DNA of 64,000 bases from Atopobium sp. (GTDB lineage Bacteria > Actinomycetota > Coriobacteriia > Coriobacteriales > Atopobiaceae). Location: positions 1 through 64,000 of the forward strand of contig JABZHR010000004.1 of assembly GCA_015258715.1 (NCBI GenBank). Reading direction: 5' to 3'. The notes under the pieces are model-generated. The model had not been told where the DNA came from and did no database searches. It saw nothing but the letters and a program-made list of their open reading frames with translations. Positions 17,357-25,526 of the stretch are shown here, in pieces; the stretch's first letter is position 1, and each line of letters begins with the position of its first letter. The translations under genes and the position numbers were made by a program.

Positions 17357-17733
17357 AATATGCAATCAATGCAGTAGGTGTTCCAGCTCCTATGGGACCA
17401 TACTCGCAGGGTACTACCGCGGGAAGATTAGTCTTTGTAACTGGTCAAATTGCAGTTTCTGCAGAAGACCCAAAGAAACTTATTGACGGTGGAATTGAAG
17501 AGCAAACCACCCGTGTCATCCATCTTGCTCAGTCAATTCTGGCAGAGGCAGGCTGCACCCTTTCTGATGTTGCTCAAACAACTATCTACCTTGCTGATAT
17601 CAATGATTTACCTAAGGTAAATGAGATTTATAGGCAGTACTTTGTTCTTCCTGCACCTGGTCGAGCAGTTGTTGAAGTTTCTGCGTTGCCACTTGGTGCG
17701 CTCATCGAAATGGACTGCATTGCGTGTCGTTAA
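17353..17733 (+). CDS. ridA: RidA-family enamine/imine deaminase
   Basis: RidA hydrolyses reactive 2-aminoacrylate-type enamines made by PLP enzymes. The 126-residue protein shows the whole fold: APMGPYSQG, LVFVTGQIA, and the substrate-binding arginine in PAPGRAVVEVSALPLGALIE. The glutamate of the active site (ALIEMD) is also present. Start ATG overlaps the previous stop (ATGA) and has GGGGAG seven bases before it. Confidence 0.93.
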   Translation: MKYAINAVGVPAPMGPYSQGTTAGRLVFVTGQIAVSAEDPKKLIDGGIEEQTTRVIHLAQSILAEAGCTLSDVAQTTIYLADINDLPKVNEIYRQYFVLPAPGRAVVEVSALPLGALIEMDCIACR

Positions 17734-17771
17734 GCGTTATTATTATGATGTAACCAAATTAAGGAGAAACC

Positions 17772-18188
17772 ATGTCAACTGACGACATCAAACAGCAGTC
17801 ACCAGACTCAACAGAGATTTTCCGCATGCCATCAGCTGACGCTACGGTTCCAGACCTTATGGCTCAACAAAAGCCAGCTCATCCTGTCCTTACTATTGTT
17901 AAGGGACCACAGACTGGTCAAACTTTTGAGCTTAATCTTCCACAGATTTCTCTTGGAAGAGACCCAAAGAGCAGCGTTTTCTTGAATGACATGACAGTTT
18001 CTAGAAATCATGCAACTATTGATCTTTCAAATCTTGCGCTTGGTTACGCAACTATTGAGGACCTTGATTCTCTCAATGGTACCTGGGTTGATGGCGCCAT
18101 CATTAACAAAGCTACACTGCGTGATGGTTCAACCATTCAGATTGGCACCTTCCGCATGGTCTTTCACACCAGTAGAGTTTCAGCTTAA
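17772..18188 (+). CDS. FHA-domain protein, GarA/OdhI-like
   Basis: A 138-residue protein with one FHA phosphothreonine-binding domain (about 39-135): LGRDPKSS, VSRNHA and SLNGTW are the conserved phosphopeptide-contact elements. The short N-terminus reads STEIFR (Thr14), which lines up with the TSVFR kinase-target segment of mycobacterial GarA and corynebacterial OdhI. In those proteins a phosphorylated N-terminal Thr folds back on the FHA domain and switches off binding to 2-oxoglutarate enzymes. The next gene is the FtsR-type regulator, as in Actinobacteria. AAGGAGA precedes the ATG. The phospho-switch is inferred, and partners are unknown. Confidence 0.85.
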   Translation: MSTDDIKQQSPDSTEIFRMPSADATVPDLMAQQKPAHPVLTIVKGPQTGQTFELNLPQISLGRDPKSSVFLNDMTVSRNHATIDLSNLALGYATIEDLDSLNGTWVDGAIINKATLRDGSTIQIGTFRMVFHTSRVSA

Positions 18189-18205
18189 GGTTAAAGGATA
18201 GCTTT

Positions 18206-19069
18206 ATGGCTGATTCAGGCTTTCTTACCATTGGTAAAGTAGTCAAGAAATTACAGACCCTCTATCCTGACTTGAGTGTTTCTAAAGTTAGATATCTGCA
18301 GGATGAGGGCTTACTTACTCCTACCAGAACCGCTGGTGGCTATCGTCTGTATTCCCAGAAAGATGTTAAACGTCTTGAGACTATTCTGTATCTGCAGAAA
18401 AGCCGTTTTATGCCGCTCTCAGTTATTAAAGAAGAGCTTGATAGGCAAGATAAAACCCCTGAAGCTGAACAACAGGTCCAGAGTCAGACTGACGAAGCTA
18501 GCGTATCTGATGCTCAGGCTACACCTGAAGCTCAAAGTTCTTCTCGCCAGGCTCAACCACAGCTTGATGGAAAGCAAGTATCTCAGGCAATTCTTGGCGC
18601 AACGCATGCTGATGCCATTGTGGTGCCTGTAGATGATCCTGAGGTTGTTCAGAAATATCACGCTATTGATCGCATCCCAGAAATTGTGGGATGTTCTGTA
18701 GGCTTTGTGCGTCAGCTTTCCGAAGCAGGCGTTATTGCTTTAAAGCGCTCTCCACATGGTAGAGATCTTGTAGATGGCAAGGACCTTACGCTCATCCGTC
18801 TTTGTAGCGAGCTTCGTCACTTTGGTTTTGAGCCCAAAAACCTGCGTCAATACGTTATGGCCGCAAACCGAGAGTCTAGTATGTTTGCCAAGTCGCTTGT
18901 CGTATACGCTAAAAAGGGCGGGGGAGTTGAAGTTGACCATACTGACGAGACTCGTCAGAAGTTTATGGCTGCTCTGACCCGCATGTTAGGCCTTACTAAT
19001 GCGGTTAGAAATGAACTTATCACTAAATTAGTTCGTGAATCTTTTAAGGATATGCATCTAGACGAGTAA
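18206..19069 (+). CDS. MerR-family regulator, FtsR type
   Basis: A 287-residue regulator. The N-terminal winged-helix (about 5-85: LTIGKVVKKL, VSKVRYLQDEGLLTPTRTAGG, YRLYS) matches the FtsR group, which controls ftsZ in Corynebacterium and follows odhI/garA across Actinobacteria. A variable acidic, Gln-rich linker (about 90-130) leads to a second helix-turn-helix-like segment (VGCSVGFVRQLSEAGVIALKR) and a C-terminal helical domain. It follows the FHA gene by 17 bp with AAAGGA before ATG. Control of cell division is inferred from family and context. Confidence 0.85.
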   Translation: MADSGFLTIGKVVKKLQTLYPDLSVSKVRYLQDEGLLTPTRTAGGYRLYSQKDVKRLETILYLQKSRFMPLSVIKEELDRQDKTPEAEQQVQSQTDEASVSDAQATPEAQSSSRQAQPQLDGKQVSQAILGATHADAIVVPVDDPEVVQKYHAIDRIPEIVGCSVGFVRQLSEAGVIALKRSPHGRDLVDGKDLTLIRLCSELRHFGFEPKNLRQYVMAANRESSMFAKSLVVYAKKGGGVEVDHTDETRQKFMAALTRMLGLTNAVRNELITKLVRESFKDMHLDE

Positions 19070-19120
19070 TCTAGGTATATATAACTATTCATTGATTTTG
19101 ATATTGAATGTGAGGACATT

Positions 19121-19654
19121 GTGTCTACGTATGATTATGAGAGTCATATCATTAGCATTCCTGATTATCCAGAGCCAGGCGTTATCTTTAAAGATGTAAC
19201 TCCACTTTTTAAAGATCCTGAGTGCTTCCACGCAGTTGTTGATGACATTGCAGAGCACTTTGCTGATGCAGGAATCACCAAGGTTATTGGTGCTGAGGCT
19301 CGTGGTTTTCTTGTTGGAACCCCTGTAGCCTACAAGCTTGGTGCAGGCTTTGTTCCAGCTCGTAAGCCAGGTAAGCTGCCTCGCGAGGTATATGCTCAGG
19401 CATATGACCTTGAGTACGGCACCAGCGAGCTTCAGATTCACACCGATGCACTTACCCCAGACGACGTGGTTCTTATTGCTGATGACCTTGTCGCTACTGG
19501 TGGCACCTGCGTTGCTTGTGCTCAGCTTGCCGAGAAGGCCGGTGCAAAAGTAGCTGGTTTTGCGTTTGCGCTTGAGCTTTGCTACCTTCACCCAAGAGAG
19601 ATTATTGGCAAGTGCTTTGATCAAGAGGTCTACACCCTTATTAAGGTTCAATAA
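19121..19654 (+). CDS. apt: Adenine phosphoribosyltransferase
   Basis: Apt converts adenine and PRPP to AMP in purine salvage. The 177-residue protein has the PRPP loop VVLIADDLVATGGT, the N-terminal PGVIFKDVTPLF and the PARKPGKLP flexible loop, all family-diagnostic. GTG 19121 has TGAGG about 5 bases upstream. It is the last gene of the cluster, 51 bp after ftsR, and is followed by a hairpin. A purine permease for uptake is encoded at 26640-27956. Confidence 0.95.
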   Translation: MSTYDYESHIISIPDYPEPGVIFKDVTPLFKDPECFHAVVDDIAEHFADAGITKVIGAEARGFLVGTPVAYKLGAGFVPARKPGKLPREVYAQAYDLEYGTSELQIHTDALTPDDVVLIADDLVATGGTCVACAQLAEKAGAKVAGFAFALELCYLHPREIIGKCFDQEVYTLIKVQ

Positions 19655-19696
19655 GCCTCATCACTTACATCAGTCCTTCTTTAAGCTGATAATTTT

Positions 19697-19730
19697 GGCT
19701 GACAAGACTACGTGCTTGTCAGCCATTTGT
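19697..19730 (+). terminator. Terminator of the apt operon
   Basis: GGCTGACAAG pairs perfectly with CTTGTCAGCC (10 bp, 8-nt loop), followed by an imperfect T-rich tail. Confidence 0.65.
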
Positions 19731-20059
19731 CTTATTTACCTAAGCAATTTGTTAATCAACGTAAACTTGTTTGCAATACATAGAATTTCTCCATAATTGC
19801 AGGTCAAGTATAAATTTATGCAATGATATTTACCTATTCCACATCAAATAGCTGCATAAATGTTCTTTGAAATTTGTATGAGATGACATTTTCGGGGTAA
19901 ACTATTCAAATACTCAATAGGGTAGCTTCCTGTTTACACGGGTTTCTCGCCAAGAAATCGGCGAGTTGACTTTGATTTTTTATCAAATGAGCTATCCTAG
20001 ATGGCAAAGCAAAGCAACACGTTGCCCAATTGATTTCGTGCTTTGCGGAAGGAGCTTAT
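19731..20059. other. Long AT-rich leader upstream of the NlpC/P60 gene
   Basis: No gene is seen here. It contains a TTCTCGCCA copy (19944-19952) whose CTCGCC is echoed by GGCGAG at 19960-19965, forming a small hairpin. There is also a GCAAAGC / GCTTTGC pair around 20004-20046 just before the start codon. A TTGACT at 19966 is promoter-like, but its spacing to TATCCT (21 bp) is poor. I could not match a known riboswitch. Confidence 0.45.
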
Positions 20060-21247
20060 ATGTCACAGCGCCGATCTTTCACAAGACGAGACGCTCTCTT
20101 ATTTGCAGGTCTTGGTGTAGCTGCTACGCTGCTTACCCCAGCTAGGCTATTCGCAGACCCACAAAGCGATCTTGAGGCCGCATCTGCCCAGCTAGACTCA
20201 CTTGGTGCAGCTCTTGCAGAGGCCATGGATAATCTTAACGAGAAAACCTATGCACTTGACGCTACCAACAACAAGATTGGTGAGGTTCAGGAGCAGATTG
20301 CAGAGACTACAGACCAGCTCAACAAGCAGCGTCTTGTCCTTTCTGCAGCAATGAAGAGTGCTTATAAGGCGGGTCCACAGGAGACTTTGGACTTCCTCCT
20401 TGGAGCATCCAGCCCAGAGGACTTTGTCAGCCGTGTCTACTATATGGACCGCACCAGCAAGCAGGAGGCTGACTCCATCAATACCGTCAAGGCTCTTGGC
20501 GATCAGCTTCAGGCACAGCAGCTTGAGCTCCAGGCTGAGCAGGAGAACCTCCAGGCTCAGGTCGCTGAGATGAAGACAACTGCAGATAGTCTTCAGAGCC
20601 AGGTTGCAGAGGCTAAGGCTTACTATGACTCCCTCGATGCAGAGGTAAAGGCGCAGCTTGCTGCTCAGGAGGCTGCATCAGCTAACAACAACGTTGCTTA
20701 TGCAATTGAGACTGTTACTCGTGAGACTCCTTCTAACAGCTCTGAGTCTAACGATAGCTCTTCCAATGATTCTAGCTCCAGCTCTTCAAGCTCTAGCTCC
20801 TCAAGCTCCTCTAGCTCTAGTAGCTCTAGCAGCTCCAGCAGCAGTTCTAATTCTGGCGGCGGATCATCTTACTCTGGCGGTGGCGGTGGCTATCCAGCTG
20901 CAGGCGGTGGCGTTGCTACAGCTTATGCTTGCATTGGCTACCCATACGTTTGGGGCGGAGCTTCCCCTGCTACAGGCTTTGACTGTGGCGGCCTGATCTA
21001 CTACTGCTTCCTCGGCTACCGTGCAGGTACTGCAGGAACCATTGGCCGTGCTATTCGCGCTGCTGGTAACTGGCATGATTCCCTAGACGAGCTCAACTAT
21101 GGCGATATTGTCTTTACCCGTGCAGGCTATGAGCACGTTGGAATCTACATCGGTGGTGGCCGTATGATTCACGCAGCTAACGAGTCCGTTGGTGTTATCG
21201 AGGGTCCTGTTTATGCTTGCTATGGTGGAGGACCATTCTCCGGCTAA
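20060..21247 (+). CDS. Secreted NlpC/P60 peptidoglycan endopeptidase with Tat-like signal
   Basis: The product (395 residues) cleaves peptide stems of peptidoglycan. It starts with a twin-arginine signal (RRSFTRRDALLFAG, cleavage near LFA-DP), then a long coiled coil (about 35-215), then a serine linker with roughly 26 serines in a row and a Gly/Ser segment. The C-terminal NlpC/P60 domain carries Cys309 in FDCGGL, His in YEHVGIYIGGG and the later IHAAN. Coiled coil plus NlpC matches RipA/CwlO-type separation hydrolases. ATG 20060 has GGAAGGAG; the 10 upstream codons are not used. Tat rather than Sec export is unusual. Confidence 0.88.
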   Translation: MSQRRSFTRRDALLFAGLGVAATLLTPARLFADPQSDLEAASAQLDSLGAALAEAMDNLNEKTYALDATNNKIGEVQEQIAETTDQLNKQRLVLSAAMKSAYKAGPQETLDFLLGASSPEDFVSRVYYMDRTSKQEADSINTVKALGDQLQAQQLELQAEQENLQAQVAEMKTTADSLQSQVAEAKAYYDSLDAEVKAQLAAQEAASANNNVAYAIETVTRETPSNSSESNDSSSNDSSSSSSSSSSSSSSSSSSSSSSSSSSNSGGGSSYSGGGGGYPAAGGGVATAYACIGYPYVWGGASPATGFDCGGLIYYCFLGYRAGTAGTIGRAIRAAGNWHDSLDELNYGDIVFTRAGYEHVGIYIGGGRMIHAANESVGVIEGPVYACYGGGPFSG

Positions 21248-21383
21248 TCAATAGCCAGGGACACCAGGTGCACTCGCTACGTACAATTTCTGTACAAAGT
21301 TTTAACTCACGCACGTAAAGTCGTACAATATCCAAGTACGCTTTACGTGCTTTTTTATTAGCCATAGACTGCTAGGGGAGATT

Positions 21384-22970
21384 GTGGCGTTTCATCTCAA
21401 ACATAAAACAAACATTATTGAGCGTCACTTTTCTCGTAGATTTCAGGTAGCCCTTATTGGAGAAGGCCTGCTTGTTGGCCTTCTGGGTGGTGGCGTAGTC
21501 ACACTGTATCGCCTTTGTCTTTCTTTTGCAGAAGCTCAAATGCGCTCCATTACTCAATCAATCGCAGGTAATTGGCCGTATATGGCTCTCTGGTTTGGTG
21601 TTCTGATTATTCTTATGGCGGCCGTTTGTCTACTCATGAAGTTTGAACCCTACACCGCTGGCTCTGGAATCCCTCAGACCAACGCTGAGGTCATGGGATC
21701 TGCCGATATGCCTTGGTATCGAGTTCTTCCTGTTAAGTTTATCCAGGGCGTTCTAGTTGCCTTTGGTGGCCTTTCTATGGGACGAGAAGGCCCAGCAGTC
21801 CAGTTAGGCGCTGTTTCTGGTAAAGCGGTCTCAAAATTCCTTAAACGCAAAAGGGGAGAAGAACGTCTTCTGGTAACCTGTGGCGCTGCTGCGGGTATGT
21901 CAGCCGCTTTTCATGCCCCTCTTACGGGCACACTTTTTGCTATTGAAGAGATCCAAAAGGAGTTTCATGCTCCACTGATCATCTCGGCAATGACCGCATC
22001 AGTAGGCGCTGACTTCCTGGTTTCTAACGTCCTTGGCATGAAGCCTGTCCTTCAGCTTCCATACGTGGCACCATTACCTCATGTCGACTTTGCATTTGTT
22101 CTTATCGTCGGTTTTACCTGCGGTTTATTAGGAGCGCTCCACAATAAAGGAATGTTCTTTGCCCAGGGGCTGTACAAAAGGATAACTAAGTTTGCGCCTT
22201 TCTCGAGGCTCATTATTCCATTCATGCTAGCTGGAATTATGGCTTTTACCTGGCCAGATCTTCTTTGTGGTGGCGATGCCATTATCGAGAAAATCAAAGA
22301 GCCAGCAACGCTCACTGAACTCATGGTTATAGCGCTTTTACTGGGTAAATACTTCTTTACCACAACATGTTTTGCTGCTGGAACGCCTGGCGGAACTCTC
22401 TTTCCAATGGTTGTCATGGGAACACTTGTTGGAACACTGTTTGCCCTGGTAGCAACCCATGTTTTTGGCATACCTATGGCATATGCACCAAACTTTATTG
22501 CTATGGGCGTTGCAGGCATTTTTGCCGGAGCAGTAAGAGCGCCAGTCACCGGAGTAGTGCTTATATTTGAACTCACAGGTTCTCTTGAGGCTCTTATGGC
22601 TATGTCTGCAGTTGCAATTGTGTCCTACGTAACCGCAAATATCCTGCGTGTTGACCCGTTCTACGAGCACTTACTTGCAGAATTTTTGGCTTCTCAGCAA
22701 GGGGAGCCTAAACCAACACTTGATTCTGGCGAGAAAATCCTTCATGAGTTCACTATTGGTCAAGGAAGTCCCGTTGAGGGCAAATTGCTCCAAGATATCC
22801 CATGGCCTGACAAAGTGAGGGTTGTAACTATTGATCGTGCGGGCTTGGAGATTATTCCAACCGGTCAAACTGAACTGATGGCACTTGATAAGATTCTTGT
22901 CATTTTTGATGAGATGTACGAGAGCGACGTCATGATTAAATTAAATGTCATGACTGACTCATCGGTGTAG
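21384..22970 (+). CDS. ClC-family chloride channel/antiporter with TrkA-C domain
   Basis: A 528-residue membrane protein. The three ClC anion-site signatures are visible: GSGIPQ (about residue 92), GREGPAVQLG with the gating glutamate, and GIFAGAVRAPVTG. The retained glutamate favours H+/Cl- antiport. After about residue 430 a soluble C-terminal region of the TrkA-C / RCK-C type follows, suggesting ligand regulation. GTG 21384 is preceded by AGGGGAG at only 3 nt; an ATG is not available nearby, so the start is moderately certain. Roles in acid resistance or volume control are inferred. Confidence 0.9.
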   Translation: MAFHLKHKTNIIERHFSRRFQVALIGEGLLVGLLGGGVVTLYRLCLSFAEAQMRSITQSIAGNWPYMALWFGVLIILMAAVCLLMKFEPYTAGSGIPQTNAEVMGSADMPWYRVLPVKFIQGVLVAFGGLSMGREGPAVQLGAVSGKAVSKFLKRKRGEERLLVTCGAAAGMSAAFHAPLTGTLFAIEEIQKEFHAPLIISAMTASVGADFLVSNVLGMKPVLQLPYVAPLPHVDFAFVLIVGFTCGLLGALHNKGMFFAQGLYKRITKFAPFSRLIIPFMLAGIMAFTWPDLLCGGDAIIEKIKEPATLTELMVIALLLGKYFFTTTCFAAGTPGGTLFPMVVMGTLVGTLFALVATHVFGIPMAYAPNFIAMGVAGIFAGAVRAPVTGVVLIFELTGSLEALMAMSAVAIVSYVTANILRVDPFYEHLLAEFLASQQGEPKPTLDSGEKILHEFTIGQGSPVEGKLLQDIPWPDKVRVVTIDRAGLEIIPTGQTELMALDKILVIFDEMYESDVMIKLNVMTDSSV

Positions 22971-22997
22971 CGTGCATTGCAAACGTACTAACAACAC

Positions 22998-23030
22998 AAA
23001 GGAGAGGGGTTCAAAATCCTTCTCCTTTTT
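22998..23030 (+). terminator. Terminator of the ClC gene
   Basis: AAAGGAGA pairs with TCTCCTTT, followed by a T-run. Confidence 0.75.
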
Positions 23031-23609
23031 CTCTAATTCATTAGTTTACATAATATCGATTATCAGACTTTTACATACTATTATATAAATAGTATCGACT
23101 GCAATAGTATACAGAGTTTCAATCACATTATTATTACCCAGAAAATGAGCCTCTGAGAGCCTTTCTAAGCCACGATATTAATTACTTATGAGTAATTACA
23201 CCTACAGCTCTATAAACTATATTTGATGACATGATAAATTTGATGATTATTCAATTTGATAAGTTGGCGACAATACTGAATCTTTTATTTATAAAATGAC
23301 TTTCTTTGTATCTCTCTCTAAAACTAATTTTTAGAACTGAACGTTTTTATAGTTATACATATTGATAAATCATCTTGGAATAATTTAATAACAGAGCTTT
23401 ATATAATCAATGTATTGATGATACAAAATTACACCGCATCATACTTCATTGTATGCTTTTGACCTTTTACTCCCCTTTTATAAAAAATAAGCAATCTACC
23501 TGCATAAATACAATAAATATGCAGGTAGATTAGGTAAAAATCCTTCTATACAGTCAAACGATATATAATAATTGCACATCCGAAAATCACGGTCTTAAGG
23601 AAACATACT
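23031..23609. other. Very AT-rich gene-free stretch
   Basis: No open frame longer than a dozen or so codons with a ribosome site is seen in about 580 bp. A perfect 12-bp inverted repeat sits at 23494-23530, and a TATAAT-like box near 23563 probably serves the methyltransferase gene. Its strongly skewed composition suggests foreign DNA or decayed sequence. Confidence 0.5.
23494..23530. repeat. Perfect 12-bp inverted repeat, ATCTACCTGCAT
   Basis: ATCTACCTGCAT (23494-23505) and ATGCAGGTAGAT (23519-23530) are separated by 13 nt, about 80 bp upstream of the methyltransferase start. The extended half GCAATCTACCTGC recurs in reverse at 9103-9115 upstream of the oleate hydratase gene. This suggests a protein-binding site or repeat family. 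Confidence 0.65.
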
Positions 23610-24371
23610 ATGGAAAAACAAGCACTTCTCGCCCAATGGCTTCATGAACAAGAAATTGCTCATATCAAGGGATGGGATTTCTCCCATATTAGGAACAGAT
23701 ATAAAGAAGAGGATGATCTTCCATGGGACTTTGGAAGTATCATCAAATCCTATCTACACGATACTGATTATCTATTAGATATGGAAACGGGTGGTGGAGA
23801 ATTTCTTTTGTCTTTTCTCACCAATCCTAAACAGACTGCAGCAATTGAAGGTTATGCTCCAAACATCAAACTGTGTGAAGAGAGACTCCTTCCTTTAGGG
23901 ATAGACTTTAAGGCAGCTGACGGAGGAGATGAGCTTCCGTTTGAAGATGATTACTTTGATCTTGTTACCAACAGACACGGTAAATACAACATACAAGAAC
24001 TAAAAAGAATTCTTAAAAGTGGAGGTATGTTTCTTACGCAACAGGTTGGCGCTGAGAATGACAGGGACCTGGTAGAGCTTCTACTAGGAGATATCGAACT
24101 TCCCTTTCCTAAAGCTTATTTAAGTATTGCCAGACAAGAATTAATAAATAATGGATTTGACATTATTGAGGAAGCTGAAGCCTATAGGCCAATAGAATTT
24201 TATGATGTAGGTGCTCTTGTTTGGTTTGCAAGAATCATTGACTGGGAATTCCCATACTTTGAAGTCAAAAAATACCAAGAGAACCTCTTTAAAGCTCAGA
24301 AAATTATTGAGCAAGATGGCGTAATCAAGGGAAAAATTCATCGATACTACTTTGTGGCGAGGAAAAAGTAA
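23610..24371 (+). CDS. Class I SAM-dependent methyltransferase (AT-rich)
   Basis: A 253-residue methyltransferase. Motif I is degenerate (LLDMETGGGEFLLSF), followed by AAIEGYAPN, FKAADGGDELPFEDDYFD and LKSGGMFLTQQVG. The DMETGGGE form is typical of a Firmicutes/Actinobacteria group of uncharacterised methyltransferases. AAGGA precedes the ATG at 8 nt. It is AT-rich like the preceding stretch, so the two may have arrived together. The substrate is unknown. Confidence 0.82.
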   Translation: MEKQALLAQWLHEQEIAHIKGWDFSHIRNRYKEEDDLPWDFGSIIKSYLHDTDYLLDMETGGGEFLLSFLTNPKQTAAIEGYAPNIKLCEERLLPLGIDFKAADGGDELPFEDDYFDLVTNRHGKYNIQELKRILKSGGMFLTQQVGAENDRDLVELLLGDIELPFPKAYLSIARQELINNGFDIIEEAEAYRPIEFYDVGALVWFARIIDWEFPYFEVKKYQENLFKAQKIIEQDGVIKGKIHRYYFVARKK

Positions 24372-24493
24372 TATATCAACGCAATTGACACTATGATTCC
24401 AATTAGAGACAGTATTGATTTGTTCTTCTCGACGTATTTAGAAGATGGGCTACAAAAAAAGTATCAGGCAACTATAGATTTTCGGAGACAGCC

Positions 24494-24877
24494 ATGAGAA
24501 TTGAACATATCGCACTGTATGTAAACGATTTAGAGAGTGCTCGACGGTTTTTTGTAAAGCACTTTGGAGCAACATCCAACGATGGCTATCATAATCCTCA
24601 AACGGATTTTCGCTCGTACTTCCTCTCCTTCGATAAAGGCGCACGACTCGAAATCATGAACAAACCTAACGTGTCGGATCTACCAAAAGAGATAAACCGC
24701 ACGGGATATGCTCATATCGCGTTTAGCGTAGGAAGCAAAGAAACGGTAGATACCCTCACTGCAGAGTTGAAAGCAGACGGCTATGAAGTCATCAGCGGAC
24801 CAAGAACAACCGGAGATGGCTATTATGAAAGTTGCATTATTGCCCTTGAAGACAATCAAATTGAAATTACGGTTTAA
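24494..24877 (+). CDS. VOC-family (glyoxalase-fold) protein
   Basis: A 127-residue protein with the two beta-alpha-beta-beta-beta modules of the vicinal-oxygen-chelate fold: RIEHIALYVNDLESARRFF at the start (metal His4 or 5), HIAFSVGS in the middle and CIIALEDNQIEITV at the end, giving plausible His/Glu metal ligands. Members include lactoylglutathione lyase and fosfomycin or bleomycin resistance proteins. The specific reaction is not recognisable. CGGAG precedes the ATG. Confidence 0.85.
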   Translation: MRIEHIALYVNDLESARRFFVKHFGATSNDGYHNPQTDFRSYFLSFDKGARLEIMNKPNVSDLPKEINRTGYAHIAFSVGSKETVDTLTAELKADGYEVISGPRTTGDGYYESCIIALEDNQIEITV

Positions 24878-24906
24878 CTAAAAATTTAATTAACTCAAGG
24901 AGTTAC

Positions 24907-25434
24907 ATGAAGATCGCTCTTATTAAGCCAAGCGAGGAAAATAAAGCCAAGCTCATAGAGATGCTTGATGAGTGGAAACATGATATCGAGACAAATCATA
25001 CAAATCCATCTCCAAGACGCATTTTTAGATTTGATCACCATGACTTTACAAACTATCTAGAACAACTAGACGAAAAGGAACCAGCTCCAGCTGGTCGAGT
25101 GCCTACAACAACCCTCTTTTGCTATGACTATGATAAAAATATTTTTGTTGGAGCAGTAAATATTCGCCATAGTCTTACTGAAGAGCTTTTACATAGTGGT
25201 GGACACATCGGTGATGGGATTCGACCAAGTGAGAGAAGAAAAGGATATGCAACAGCAATGATTGCGCTTGCACTCAAAGAGTGTAAGAAACTTGGTATTG
25301 AGCGTGTTCTCATGTGCTGTCGTAAAGATAATATCGGATCGGCAAAGTCTATTATCAATAACGGCGGAGTACTCGAGAATGAAGTTCTAGATGAGGACGA
25401 TGTACTCACACAAAGATATTGGATTGACCTTTAG
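24907..25434 (+). CDS. GNAT-family N-acetyltransferase
   Basis: A 175-residue acetyl-CoA-dependent transferase. The fold is seen in the central strand VGAVNIRHSL, a GDGIRPSERRKGYATAMI segment matching the acetyl-CoA pyrophosphate loop (R/Q-x-x-G-x-G/A), and the C-terminal CRKDNIGSAKSIINNGG typical of the family. AAGGAG lies before the ATG, 30 bp after the VOC gene, so the two may be cotranscribed. The substrate is unknown. Confidence 0.88.
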   Translation: MKIALIKPSEENKAKLIEMLDEWKHDIETNHTNPSPRRIFRFDHHDFTNYLEQLDEKEPAPAGRVPTTTLFCYDYDKNIFVGAVNIRHSLTEELLHSGGHIGDGIRPSERRKGYATAMIALALKECKKLGIERVLMCCRKDNIGSAKSIINNGGVLENEVLDEDDVLTQRYWIDL

Positions 25435-25459
25435 TAGTTCTTCTCGCCAAAGAAATAAT

Positions 25460-25491
25460 AAGGGGACCGTAATTGTTTGCGGTCCCCTTTT
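25460..25491. terminator. Bidirectional terminator between the GNAT gene and trxB
   Basis: AAGGGGACCG pairs with CGGTCCCCTT with T-rich sequence on both strands, between convergent genes. A TTCTCGCCA copy (25441-25449) lies between the GNAT stop and this hairpin. Confidence 0.85.
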
Positions 25492-25526
25492 GGTATCAAA
25501 CTTTAAAGCTTCTTATCGAGAAACTC

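Noticed and set aside
19731..20059. c-di-AMP (ydaO-type) riboswitch before the NlpC/P60 gene
   Set aside because: Such riboswitches often precede wall hydrolases and there are weak GGGTA-like words, but I could not align the conserved core.
20755..20860. Serine-codon tract as a CRISPR or tandem repeat
   Set aside because: It is in frame in a secreted protein, codons are mixed and no regular repeat-spacer unit exists. No CRISPR array was seen in the window.
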